Virus record (IMG/VR): IMGVR_UViG_3300007765_000002
Coordinates: 20,623-84,622 of that record
Reading direction: 5' to 3' (one strand)
Source of the DNA: a virus
DNA: 64,000 nucleotides
Within the stretch, counting starts at the first letter, position 1. The number at the start of each line of letters is the position of its first letter. The position numbers and the translations under genes were made by a program. The notes beneath the pieces were generated by a model. The model saw only the letters and a list, made by a program, of their open reading frames with translations. It searched no databases and was not told the DNA's origin. Below are positions 22,013-30,632 of the stretch, in pieces.

Positions 22013-22882
22013 CTACTTTTTCTTAGTTTTCTTAGTAGTCTTTTTCTTGGATTTTTTAGTGGTTTTTGGAGATTTCCACTTATCTGTAACTTTGCGGATT
22101 TTAGTCAAATTATCTATTTTGATGTCAATTTCTTTAGGGTGGGCAAAAACGTTGATTACAGCACCTGTGGGATCTACAAAAATACACTCAGAATTTTCAA
22201 AGTAATTATCTGGATTAAAATCCGGAGAGGGAAGCCAATAACAGTCATAATCCATATCTTTAAAAGTTTGTAGCAATTCTTTTTGGTTTTCTTGGCATTC
22301 TGCAATAACAAATGGTCTATGAGTTGAGAATAGCCTTGTACCAGTATGTAGAACATCTGATTCATTACCTTCTACATCTACTTTAACCAAATTACAATAA
22401 TCGAGACCAATATCATCTAAATTAAACACCGCGCAACGTTCTACATCATTGCCTGTATCATTGTCAGATGTTTTTAATGCGCCATGATTCATTTCGTCAT
22501 CTACTCTATTCAATGGCAAGTATAATGGCCGTTTTGTTCCCACTGCTCCTTTGACTGGCGTTACGTTAAATGCACTATTAATAGTCAGATTAGTCATTAA
22601 GAAAAAATAATTTAAATGGCTTGGTTCAAAAGCATATACTTCTCCTTCCTTGCCTACTATTCTAGAATAAAACACAGAATGTAATCCTATATTAGCCCCT
22701 ACATCAATAACTTTAGCACCTGGTCGTAATAATTGTGATGCCAATGCTAGTTCTGCCTCTGCATATTCACCGTATAAATCTAAACTACGACCGACAATTG
22801 TGTCTTTGATATTATATGCAAAATCTCCGTGCTTACACGGCTTAACTCTAACATTTTCACATTGTAGTATAGGAAAACCCAT
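22013..22882 (-). CDS. FkbM-family SAM-dependent methyltransferase
   Basis: A 289-residue protein. The SAM site is KVIDVGANIGLHSVFYSRIVG (near 57-77), followed by VYAFEPS, and the FkbM signature LVKVDVEGNESDVL is near 165. The last 20 residues are almost pure Lys, Thr and Ser (KTTKKSKKKTTKKTKKK), a tail not typical of the family that may bind nucleic acid or membrane. FkbM enzymes methylate hydroxyls of sugars or secondary metabolites. It overlaps the class I methyltransferase upstream by one base (TAATG), so the pair is co-translated. Confidence 0.8.
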   Translation of the reverse strand: MGFPILQCENVRVKPCKHGDFAYNIKDTIVGRSLDLYGEYAEAELALASQLLRPGAKVIDVGANIGLHSVFYSRIVGKEGEVYAFEPSHLNYFFLMTNLTINSAFNVTPVKGAVGTKRPLYLPLNRVDDEMNHGALKTSDNDTGNDVERCAVFNLDDIGLDYCNLVKVDVEGNESDVLHTGTRLFSTHRPFVIAECQENQKELLQTFKDMDYDCYWLPSPDFNPDNYFENSECIFVDPTGAVINVFAHPKEIDIKIDNLTKIRKVTDKWKSPKTTKKSKKKTTKKTKKK

Positions 22883-23637
22883 TACACTCTACTTCCATAA
22901 TCAGTAATTGAGCCATTCATCCACGTTAGCATTAACGCAGACTCGTCAAAATAACCTTTTGCTTTTATCATATCATCCGTACTTTCAGGCAAGACTTCTC
23001 TTTCCATAAGATCTACTGGTCCTAAATCCATTGGATCATCTAGTTCTTCCCAATCTTGTTTGGGTTTAACAATACCGTAAATATTACGATCATTAAAATT
23101 TTTAAGAAAATATCCCTTTCTACAATCCCAGCCTGTTATTGCTAACTGATTTATAAATGTAGGTAAGGTATAAAAGTTTCTATCATATCTTCCAAATTTA
23201 GTTTTTAGTCTACCAAACTCTGTATCTAATGTTTGTGGAACAGTTATAAACAGTAATGAAAAAGGAGTAAGTACTCTACGCATTTCTAATAACCCTTGTA
23301 TAGGGTCTTTCAATTGTTGTAATGTATAGTGACACCAACCAATATTAAATTCATCGTCTTTGTATGGCATATTTAAAATATCGCCACAAGTAAAGTCAAA
23401 TTTATCAGTTTCCCTATCAATTAAATCAATACCAGAAACTTTTGTGTGATTAGCGTATGGTGCAGATTCTTCATATGATGCTTGGTTACACCACCATTCT
23501 GTATTAGATCCATCCCCACAGCCAAAATCACATACATGCAACATGTTCTCAAACAATTGTTTAGAAACTACTTTGAAAACTTCTTGGGCTGATTTTCTTT
23601 GTTCGACTAAATCACCATATATAAGTGTTTTATTCAT
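22882..23637 (-). CDS. Class I SAM-dependent methyltransferase
   Basis: A 251-residue protein with motif I HVCDFGCGDGSNTEWW (near 35-50), motif II SGIDLIDRET, the NMPYKDDEFNIGWCHYTLQQ segment typical of Methyltransf_11, and a C-terminal variable region. The substrate is unknown. It is sandwiched by one-base overlaps between UvsY and the FkbM enzyme, so it is read with the recombination genes although it probably acts elsewhere, on a glycan or small molecule. Confidence 0.78.
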   Translation of the reverse strand: MNKTLIYGDLVEQRKSAQEVFKVVSKQLFENMLHVCDFGCGDGSNTEWWCNQASYEESAPYANHTKVSGIDLIDRETDKFDFTCGDILNMPYKDDEFNIGWCHYTLQQLKDPIQGLLEMRRVLTPFSLLFITVPQTLDTEFGRLKTKFGRYDRNFYTLPTFINQLAITGWDCRKGYFLKNFNDRNIYGIVKPKQDWEELDDPMDLGPVDLMEREVLPESTDDMIKAKGYFDESALMLTWMNGSITDYGSRV

Positions 23638-24089
23638 TATACTGTAACATCCTCCATACCTGCTGTGCGAAGTCTTATTACATTACTTACCTGAAATTGC
23701 TTAACATCAAGTCCTTTAATAACTCCTAACCATTTGTTGCGAACCAATGCAACTTCATTAATAACAGTTTCTAGATCAACCACTTCATCTTCGCCGTCTA
23801 CATATTTTTCAGCGTCACGAGCACTCAAGGCTCTATTATAACTTTCTAAGTATTTTTTAAAGTGTTTACGTCTAAGTTTGCGTAGTTGAATATTAAGATG
23901 TTGCAGGATTGCTTCTAACTCTTGAAGTTGATTAAAGCGATGCTCTACAATACCTGGTAACGCTGTTGCATTTTTTTCTAAGACGCCAGAAATTTTGACG
24001 TCTTTTTTAGCACCAGTTAATTCGTTCTCGAAATATTCTAGAGCATCCGGTATATTACCCATGTCTTGGACAATTTTATTATACCACAC
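23637..24089 (-). CDS. uvsY: Recombination mediator, UvsY-like
   Basis: A 150-residue helical protein (T4 UvsY has 137). The order fits UvsY: ELTGAKKDVKISGVLEKNA at the N-terminus, a basic LRKLRRKHFKKYLESYNRAL patch, the acidic YVDGEDEVVD, then NEVALVRNKWLGVIKGLDVK. UvsY loads UvsX recombinase onto gp32-coated single-stranded DNA. Context agrees: uvsX lies two genes upstream. It overlaps the methyltransferase gene by one base. Confidence 0.8.
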   Translation of the reverse strand: MWYNKIVQDMGNIPDALEYFENELTGAKKDVKISGVLEKNATALPGIVEHRFNQLQELEAILQHLNIQLRKLRRKHFKKYLESYNRALSARDAEKYVDGEDEVVDLETVINEVALVRNKWLGVIKGLDVKQFQVSNVIRLRTAGMEDVTV

Positions 24090-24095
24090 TATAAG

Positions 24096-24323
24096 TCACC
24101 ACTCTGTGTCCTCGTCATAATCTTCATCTTCGTAATCTTCTTCATCTAAATCATTTAAAAGTTGTGCAATAGTTGGACAGTTGTTTGCTAATTCATCTAT
24201 TACTTCAGACATATCTTCATCAGTTAGATAGTTTACTAGTTGTTCTGCGGCAAGTGGTAACTCTTTTTTCGGAATGTATGCTTTCAACATTTCCCATGTA
24301 TGAACTAAAACAATTTTATCCAC
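24096..24323 (-). CDS. Small acidic protein between uvsX and uvsY
   Basis: A 75-residue protein. The N-terminal two thirds are helical (HTWEMLKAYIPKKELPLAAE) and the end is strongly acidic (DLDEEDYEDEDYDEDTEW). The acidic tail could mimic DNA or dock on basic recombination proteins. A CATAAATA element, one base off the late consensus, lies 28 bases upstream. Function not known. Confidence 0.65.
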   Translation of the reverse strand: MDKIVLVHTWEMLKAYIPKKELPLAAEQLVNYLTDEDMSEVIDELANNCPTIAQLLNDLDEEDYEDEDYDEDTEW

Positions 24324-24353
24324 AAATATTCCTCAAGTTAAAGTTAAGGATAT

Positions 24354-25424
24354 TTATGCTTCTGTTTCAGTTTCTTCAAATTCTACATCGGGGTCTGATT
24401 CTACATTTTCGCCAATACCACCTGACATTACATCACGCATAACGCGATCTAATTTCTCGCCAGTCCATCCTTTTCTAAACTCTAGAATTTCAGTACCATC
24501 TTTACATGTATAACCAAGTCTATTGCCGGTTTTCTTAACCCAGCCTTGTGCTTCAAACATTTCTATCAAGCCACTATAAGGATCCATGCCTGTTTCATAA
24601 GGAATTTTAACTTGAACACCTTCAAATGGTTTGGCATAGCGTGTTTTCATTACCTTACAACCTGCCCTAATACCATAGACTTGTGATGTTTTGTTGCCAT
24701 CTGCATCTTCTTTAAGTTTTAACTTTTTCATAGCAATAACGATAGAACTTGCGTAGATAAAGCCTTGACCCCCTGAAATCTTATCATCTGGATCAAACAT
24801 ATCTTGAGATGCATAAGTGTGGTTTGTTGCTACTAATCCTACATTGTGTCCGCCAAACATATTAACGCAATTGCGAACAAGTGCGGTTAATGCTTTAGGT
24901 TTGCGGCCCATATCACCTTTTAGATCACCTTTATCAAATTGATCTACGTCTGTGGGAGTAAGTAACATACCTAAAGAGTCAATAACAAAAAGAACTTTAG
25001 GGCGTTCTTCCTCTTCCATTGTCTTGTAGTCTTTCATAAAGACGCTGATAGTTTTAGCAACGTCATCAATCATACTCATAGACAAGCGAAGTAGTTTTTC
25101 TTCGCTAGTATCAACACCTAGTCTTTCTAACCACTCCTTATCTAGAGCAGATTCAGAGTCGATCAAAACTACAAAAATATCTTGTTTTTGTGCTTCTTTA
25201 ACGATATTCCCAGAAGCAATATAAGATTTGCCTGAGCCTGATTCTCCTGCTAATACAGTGACTCTTCCTAATGGAATGCCTTTGTAAAAGTCTCCACTGA
25301 CAAGATAGTTTAAACAATAATTACCTACAGAAATCCAATCGGTAGGATCGCTAAAGCCTACTGACAAGCCGTCAATAGACTTTGTAATATCTTTTCTAAA
25401 TTTTGCCACGTCAAACGGTCTCAT
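24354..25424 (-). CDS. uvsX: RecA-like recombinase, UvsX
   Basis: A 356-residue RecA-fold protein (T4 UvsX has 391). Walker A is GESGSGKS at 60-67, Walker B lies at KVLFVIDSLGML, and the MAW-like region and ATNHTYASQDMF segment (loop region) follow. The C-terminus is acidic. It forms the presynaptic filament for strand exchange and recombination-dependent replication. Its ATG overlaps the stop of a 38-residue reading frame (ATGA), and an upstream GGGAGGAAGAA supplies the ribosome site. Confidence 0.92.
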   Translation of the reverse strand: MRPFDVAKFRKDITKSIDGLSVGFSDPTDWISVGNYCLNYLVSGDFYKGIPLGRVTVLAGESGSGKSYIASGNIVKEAQKQDIFVVLIDSESALDKEWLERLGVDTSEEKLLRLSMSMIDDVAKTISVFMKDYKTMEEEERPKVLFVIDSLGMLLTPTDVDQFDKGDLKGDMGRKPKALTALVRNCVNMFGGHNVGLVATNHTYASQDMFDPDDKISGGQGFIYASSIVIAMKKLKLKEDADGNKTSQVYGIRAGCKVMKTRYAKPFEGVQVKIPYETGMDPYSGLIEMFEAQGWVKKTGNRLGYTCKDGTEILEFRKGWTGEKLDRVMRDVMSGGIGENVESDPDVEFEETETEA

Positions 25425-25537
25425 TTCTTCCTCCCGTTTTCGCCATATCTTTTTCTACGTGTCTCCCAACCTTTTGATGCATTTTTTCTTTGTATTTCTT
25501 TACGCCATTCAGGCATGGGTCCCCTTGGGCCTCGCAT
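25421..25537 (-). CDS. 38-residue basic protein translationally coupled to uvsX
   Basis: A very short frame from the ATG at 25537 to the TGA at 25421-25423 that overlaps the uvsX start. The product, beginning MRGPRGPMPEWRKEIQRKNA, is strongly basic (RRKRYG, GRKK) and looks like a nucleic acid binding peptide. An overlapping frame from 25553 is also open, but this one has the tidy ATGA coupling. Confidence 0.5.
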   Translation of the reverse strand: MRGPRGPMPEWRKEIQRKNASKGWETRRKRYGENGRKK

Positions 25538-25589
25538 CTTTTCTTTTGTTTCATTAGTATGTTTCCATCCTTATAATTTTCCTCTAATA

Positions 25590-25621
25590 GAATAAAGACG
25601 GGGCGAGCGTTAACCCGCCCC
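25590..25621 (-). terminator. Terminator after gene 32
   Basis: GGGGCG/CGCCCC stem (25600-25605 with 25616-25621), followed on the minus strand by GTCTTTATTC. It lies 12 bases past the gp32 stop and would limit read-through from the strong gp32 promoter into uvsX. Confidence 0.8.
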
Positions 25622-25633
25622 TATTACTTTATA

Positions 25634-26578
25634 TTACTGGCCCTGTCTAGCACGGATAGTTGCTAAAATATCCTCTGCTTTGGAACCACCACTACTCTGC
25701 GGAGTTTCGGAGACTACCGATTCTTGTTTTTCTTCCTTAGGTTCAGAAGCGGTAGTGGTTGCTTTTGAATCGTTGGAAGTTGTTTCTGGTTTGTACATAC
25801 CTGCTGGACGGAAATATTGTCCATAAAGATCTGGATCATACTGCTTTCCGTCTACAGATGCTTCAAACATATCTTTAATAACATTGACCGCCGTTTCATC
25901 CGGTTTGTTAGGAAGGAAACTGCTAAGATCAAACAAGCCATATTGTGAGATTGCATCCATTTCTTCTTTGTCAAGAGCACGTTCGCGTCTTGCCCAAGTA
26001 GATGTTGAATAATCAGCATATCCACCTTTAGTTGTTTTTGTCAAACGGAAGTCCAATCCATTTGTATAATCAGTTGGAAGTTCCTCCAGTTCAGGATCCA
26101 TCAATGCCGCTTTAAGTAATTGGAAAATTTGTGGTCCAATAATAAAACGACGAATTGGATTTTCCGGAACAGTATCCTCAGCAAGTGGACTATCCAATAC
26201 AAATCCTTGGAAAATGTAAGAACGCTTTTTCCAGTACTTACGACCCATATCTTCTAGTGCTGGGTCCTTAAACCAAGTGCGAACCTCGGTCAAAACTGGA
26301 CAAGTTTCGTTCCACATTTCCATACACGGAACCTGTACGAAAGTATTCTTAGAATCACTATCGCCTTTAATTCCGCTAAATGGAAGTCTAATCATAAGTC
26401 TTTCTACCCAGAAAAACGGATTACTTTCATTACCGTCGGGTAAAAACCTTAGTACTGCTGTGGATTGTTCTGGAATATTCCAGAAAGGATAAATGGCGTT
26501 GTCGCCAATAAATGAAGAACCGCTACCTTTGTTTTCTTGAGCCTGTAGCTTAGCTCGTATATCTGCTAATGATGCCAT
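25634..26578 (-). CDS. 32: Single-stranded DNA binding protein, gp32-like
   Basis: A 314-residue protein (T4 gp32 has 301). The OB-fold core runs from about 25 to 210 with the conserved PFFWVERLMIRLPFSG and the VPCMEMWNETCPV stretch; the C-terminal 60 residues are Glu, Thr and Ser rich. It coats single strands during replication, repair and recombination. The T4 zinc site needs one His and three Cys; here only C85 and C93 exist and the protein has no His at all, so the zinc site is absent. It is transcribed alone from a sigma-70 promoter, with a terminator behind. Confidence 0.9.
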   Translation of the reverse strand: MASLADIRAKLQAQENKGSGSSFIGDNAIYPFWNIPEQSTAVLRFLPDGNESNPFFWVERLMIRLPFSGIKGDSDSKNTFVQVPCMEMWNETCPVLTEVRTWFKDPALEDMGRKYWKKRSYIFQGFVLDSPLAEDTVPENPIRRFIIGPQIFQLLKAALMDPELEELPTDYTNGLDFRLTKTTKGGYADYSTSTWARRERALDKEEMDAISQYGLFDLSSFLPNKPDETAVNVIKDMFEASVDGKQYDPDLYGQYFRPAGMYKPETTSNDSKATTTASEPKEEKQESVVSETPQSSGGSKAEDILATIRARQGQ

Positions 26579-26632
26579 AATAATTTGCCTCTTGTTGTTT
26601 GCCTAAATTTGTGCCTAAAACACATACTATAT

Positions 26633-26661
26633 AGTATATGATAAAGTATTTAGTTTGTCAA
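26633..26661 (-). promoter_or_regulatory. Sigma-70 promoter of gene 32
   Basis: TTGACA (26656-26661), 17-base spacer and TATACT (26633-26638) on the minus strand. The start expected near 26627 gives a leader of about 50 bases, with GAGG ahead of the ATG. Confidence 0.8.
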
Positions 26662-26683
26662 GTAAAAAAGAGGGATTTTATGG

Positions 26684-27484
26684 TTAACCTGATAGTCCCA
26701 GGGCATCATTCGGATTCGCAAGGAGTTCTTTGGCTTTTTCTACTTCGGATTTTCTTTTACTTTTTGTACTAGTGGAGTCACTGCCTGAGTTGTTTTTATC
26801 TTGATACCAATTATAGATATCCCAAACATCCCAACCTAATGCAGCCGCGTTAGTTGCCCAGGAGAGAAATCCGCCACCAAGTAATGTTGCGGCCGCGTGC
26901 CTTGCGGCTATTTTTGATGCGATATTGGCTGCTTTCTTTTTTGCTGGTTTGACCTTTTCAGGATCGAATTTATTGTCAGGATATTTCTTGTTCCAGTCTT
27001 TAACGTTATCATCAACGTTGGCTTGGGCTCGCTTCGCAGCATCGGCCTGGGCGGCAGTTATACTGCCTCTTGTTCGTAGCTTGTTTGATTTAGCATTCTG
27101 TCCAACTTCAGATCCTATGGCTTTTGCATTAAGTTTTGCTTTTTTTAATACCCCGCGCTTGGTTCTCGGAGTCGTTTTGTTTACCAATTGGGCTCTTTTC
27201 TGATTCAATGCATGGCCCGCTGCTCGGCGCATTTTATTTGCAGCTCTATAAGCCAACACGGCACTAGTGGCCGCCGGCATGCCCCCTGGCACATTGGCAA
27301 GGATGCCTGACTCATCTTCTCCTTCTCCTTCTCCTGACCTTTTTTCTGGGTGAAGATGAAATGGATTTGTTTCTACTAATATGAATGATTCAAAAACATA
27401 ATCGCCTATATCTTCAGGCGTGAGTTTATTAAGAACTTCTAACATTTTTGTATCATTATCATTAAAAAGTTCTTCTAAAAGCAT
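26684..27484 (-). CDS. Basic Ala/Lys-rich protein of the packaging block
   Basis: A 266-residue protein. After an acidic N-terminus (LFNDNDTKMLEVLNKLTPED) comes a long Ala, Lys, Arg and Asn-rich region (residues 80-190) with net positive charge and little hydrophobic core. A hydrophobic segment about 195-225 (ATLLGGGFLSWATNAAALGW) follows, then a charged tail. Basic, Ala-rich phage proteins with one hydrophobic segment can be internal or ejected virion proteins. No family recognised. It follows the 455-residue gene after one base. Confidence 0.6.
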   Translation of the reverse strand: MLLEELFNDNDTKMLEVLNKLTPEDIGDYVFESFILVETNPFHLHPEKRSGEGEGEDESGILANVPGGMPAATSAVLAYRAANKMRRAAGHALNQKRAQLVNKTTPRTKRGVLKKAKLNAKAIGSEVGQNAKSNKLRTRGSITAAQADAAKRAQANVDDNVKDWNKKYPDNKFDPEKVKPAKKKAANIASKIAARHAAATLLGGGFLSWATNAAALGWDVWDIYNWYQDKNNSGSDSTSTKSKRKSEVEKAKELLANPNDALGLSG

Positions 27485-27485
27485 T

Positions 27486-28853
27486 TTAGTAACCTTGTGT
27501 AATTTCGTCTGCCCATTCTTCTACTAGATCTGCTTCATCTTTAAATGACTTGCTTTCTACTGCGTGAGTATATCTTACACGTTGAGTATATTCTTCATCT
27601 TCGTTAATACGGCCCAAGTCGCTTACATATTTCTTTGCTAGTTGTACTGCTAATGCACCTTCCTCTGATTCGGAAAGTTCTGCACCAACAAACTTATGTG
27701 CAAACTCTCTAACAATGTCATTGTCAACAATACGATTGCTGATATCTTCTAGAGCAGTGCTCACTAAACTTCTTACATCATCGTGCTGAACTGAACGAGC
27801 AAATTGATCTGTATCAACTGAACTCTCTAATACTAGATCACCGCTTTCAATAAACTCTCTGATTTGGTTTAGTTTGTTTGCTTTATTTTCCATAGCAGTT
27901 TTGTAAATGCTATTAATTAATGGTAGGGACTCAAATACGCTTTCATCAAACTTCTTAACTGTAAAGAAGTCTTTCATTTCATCTAAGTTATCTTCGGATA
28001 GTGTTTCTTCTTGTGCTTCAAAACTTTCTGCAAATGAGGTGTATCCACGTGCTGTTGAGATACGTGCTAAACTGCTCCTAATACCATTGTAAGCATCACG
28101 TACACTTTCTACAATGTCTGCTGTATCTTCATTTACTAAGCTATTGCGTCTGCTGTATGCTACAAAGTTCTTTAATTGGCCTAATTGGTTAACATTGTTA
28201 ACAATGTGTGTGCCAATGTCATCATGCAAGTTGCCACCTTCACTAATGTGCCTTGCAACTGCTCTTGCACCTAGTAAGTTAGTAAATGGAAGTAGTGTTC
28301 TTTCACCGCTTGTAGTTTCAACAAAAATTTTGCTAATATTTCTACTGCGTGATCCTCTAACTTCTTCATCTACTGGGCGTCTATGTCTGACAATAATTCT
28401 TGCAGTCTCACCTAAATCTTGGTAACTACTTTTAATGCTACCATACATTTTTGACTCGTTCATATCACTATCCTTAAATTCTGCTTGCTGATTGCGTAAA
28501 AATTCAAAATCTTTTCTTTCCAAATTGGACTTATTAATATCTCTTACATCAAACGTCAACATTCTGCGTTTTGCAAATTGACGCATTTCTTTTAAAAAAT
28601 TATACCATTGCTGTTTACTATCACCCAAACTTTCTACTAAATCATTACCATAGTAAACTTTAAATTTGTCGTCTACTAAACTAATAGTAACTGTGCCAAC
28701 GTCTGTACCATTGTCTTCAAATACAAAATCAAAGAAGCGGGCTTCTCTTGGCTCAAGTGTTTTCATTGCACTTGCATCACCAATTGTTAGTGTTGGATAA
28801 ACTGATCTTAATTTATTAAAAAGATCTTCAGCAATTTTTTCAATATTTTCCAT
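27486..28853 (-). CDS. Conserved-type hypothetical protein downstream of terminase
   Basis: A 455-residue protein, acidic and mainly helical, starting with an alpha/beta domain (IGDASAMKTLEPREARFFDF, then VYYGNDLVES and WYNFLKEMRQFAKRRML). Middle sections are coiled-coil like. It sits between gp17 and gp32 in the late block, with CATAAATA six bases ahead of its ATG. Proteins with a similar start occur in other marine T4-like phages; I recall no experimental function. A virion or assembly role is likely by position. Confidence 0.65.
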   Translation of the reverse strand: MENIEKIAEDLFNKLRSVYPTLTIGDASAMKTLEPREARFFDFVFEDNGTDVGTVTISLVDDKFKVYYGNDLVESLGDSKQQWYNFLKEMRQFAKRRMLTFDVRDINKSNLERKDFEFLRNQQAEFKDSDMNESKMYGSIKSSYQDLGETARIIVRHRRPVDEEVRGSRSRNISKIFVETTSGERTLLPFTNLLGARAVARHISEGGNLHDDIGTHIVNNVNQLGQLKNFVAYSRRNSLVNEDTADIVESVRDAYNGIRSSLARISTARGYTSFAESFEAQEETLSEDNLDEMKDFFTVKKFDESVFESLPLINSIYKTAMENKANKLNQIREFIESGDLVLESSVDTDQFARSVQHDDVRSLVSTALEDISNRIVDNDIVREFAHKFVGAELSESEEGALAVQLAKKYVSDLGRINEDEEYTQRVRYTHAVESKSFKDEADLVEEWADEITQGY

Positions 28854-28868
28854 TGTTAGTATTTATGC

Positions 28869-30452
28869 TTAAACCACAATAAACGGCATTGGCATATCTT
28901 GTTCAGAATCAATATCATCCTTTAATCTATCAAATAATCCAGTATCCCATTGCCTTACTTCATAACTCATTCGAACTATCAACAATGTAGCAGATACTAA
29001 ATCATCTGTTTCGCCGTCTTTTGCGGCATAACTTTGCCCTCTTGCTATATATGTTTTTAGTTCAGAGATTAAATTTTTACTTTTTATTTCAATTTTATCT
29101 GTTTCAATTAGGTTTTTTAATCTACTACATGCTAATAACTTTGATTTATGCGTAGTATTAAAACCTTTTCTAAATCTACGCGAATTGCCGTGCTTTTTAG
29201 TCTCAGATAAAAATATACCTTTAAACTGTTCTTCACCTAGATCATCTATAACGACTAATGCCGCTTCGCCTAGTGTATTATTTTCTATACTAAACCATAT
29301 TTGTGGTGTATCTAAATTCTTTGCACCTATTTCTTCTGCAATATAATATGTAATATCTCTTAATATTTTTATTTGTCCTTGTACTGGTGTTTTATTATGC
29401 ATCCACTCTGCTACTTGTTTCATTGTAGGTATTTCAAATACCTGTATAGCGGCATTGTCTCCACCTGTGCCTAAACTTGGATCCAATGCTATTAAGTAAT
29501 TGTGTCCTTTTTGTGGCTTGGTGTACCATTTAACTTGACCGTGTTTTTCCAATACATGTATTGGACGTAATGATGCCAATACGCGAGAGTCAATTAATGT
29601 CTCGTCGTTAATAACAAACTCGCAATCATGTTCGCGAGCAAAGCGTTCTGCACCAATGCGTCCTAGTTCTTCCTGTCGCCACTTCTCATCACGCTCTGGA
29701 TGTTCGTTCCAATATGCTCTAAACGCAAAAAAGCCATTGCGTCCTACGTCTGTTTCATTACCGTAATCATCAATAGTTTTATTTGCGTCTCTCCAAATCA
29801 TAGCAAACTGGTCTTCATCACTGTTTGGCGTTGAGGTAATAATAGCACCACCGCCTGTTGCTAGTGTTGGAGATATGGACGTCCAGAATTCTTTCGCAAT
29901 GCTAGGCTTTACAAACGCAAACTCGTCTAAGTATAGTAGTGAGATGGACAAACCACGTCCTGTGTTTTCTGTAGTAGTTGTGCTAACAATTCTACTACTG
30001 TTATCAAAGTCTATACTACCTTTATTATATGAATAAACACCTGGACGAATAAAATCAGGAACGTCTTCATATGAATATCGTATGCGTTGCATAATCTCTT
30101 GTGAGCCAGCATACTTGTGCGCCGCAACAAGTATTGTGCTATCTGGAATAAACATAGCATGCCATAACAAATATCCTGCCGCGGTGGTAGTTTTACCAGT
30201 TTGCCTAGGCATTAGATTAACACTAAATCTATGTTTGTGATAACTGTCCAACAAACGTGTTTGATATTCATACGCATGGTATTTTATTCTACCTCTGCGT
30301 GGATGTTGTATCCAAAAATAGTTCTCTAAAAAATAAGCAGGGCCGGTGTCAGGATCAGCACATTTTGCCAGTTCCAATAACTGTTCATCTGTGTATGATT
30401 CTCTAGTGTGTGCTTTTTTGACTAAATTGCCGTCAAGTGATTTATTGGACAT
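28869..30452 (-). CDS. 17: Terminase large subunit, gp17-like
   Basis: A 527-residue packaging motor and nuclease (T4 gp17 has 610). The ATPase has Walker A PRQTGKTT at 82-89 and Walker B with catalytic Glu LLYLDEFAF (D176, E177). The RNase H-like nuclease keeps LIALDPSLGTGGD (D324), WFSIENN (E390) and DGETDDLV (D483 or D484). It translocates DNA into the prohead and cuts concatemers. Four other genes separate it from gp16 in this phage, unlike in T4 where 16 and 17 are adjacent. Confidence 0.95.
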   Translation of the reverse strand: MSNKSLDGNLVKKAHTRESYTDEQLLELAKCADPDTGPAYFLENYFWIQHPRRGRIKYHAYEYQTRLLDSYHKHRFSVNLMPRQTGKTTTAAGYLLWHAMFIPDSTILVAAHKYAGSQEIMQRIRYSYEDVPDFIRPGVYSYNKGSIDFDNSSRIVSTTTTENTGRGLSISLLYLDEFAFVKPSIAKEFWTSISPTLATGGGAIITSTPNSDEDQFAMIWRDANKTIDDYGNETDVGRNGFFAFRAYWNEHPERDEKWRQEELGRIGAERFAREHDCEFVINDETLIDSRVLASLRPIHVLEKHGQVKWYTKPQKGHNYLIALDPSLGTGGDNAAIQVFEIPTMKQVAEWMHNKTPVQGQIKILRDITYYIAEEIGAKNLDTPQIWFSIENNTLGEAALVVIDDLGEEQFKGIFLSETKKHGNSRRFRKGFNTTHKSKLLACSRLKNLIETDKIEIKSKNLISELKTYIARGQSYAAKDGETDDLVSATLLIVRMSYEVRQWDTGLFDRLKDDIDSEQDMPMPFIVV

Positions 30453-30479
30453 AACTGTATTTAACAGTTTTTAAGGGGG

Positions 30480-30632
30480 TTATTTCTTTTTCTTTTTGTT
30501 ATGCTGTGACCAAGCAATGGCGTATGCGGCGGGACAATCGTCATCCCCGCCGCACATCTTTTTCTTTAACTTCTTAACTTGCTTCTCTCTACCTGGAGGT
30601 GCTTTTTCGAGAAGTAGTTCGGAAATACGTAC
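30480..30632 (-). pseudogene. Start-less 50-codon frame after the TAA of the preceding gene
   Basis: Directly after the stop at 30633, and in the same frame, is a 50-codon open stretch reading VRISELLLEKAPPGREKQVK and, at the end, CPAAYAIAWSQHNKKKKK. It looks like a real phage protein: similar short proteins in marine T4-like phages, as I remember them, begin M(R/K)(L/I)S-LL-EKAPPG and have the CGG..CP.AYAIAWSQHN ending. Here the initiator position is GTA, not ATG, GTG or TTG. The nearest ATG is codon 26. It could be a broken gene, a read-through extension, or a gene with a non-standard start. Confidence 0.55.
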
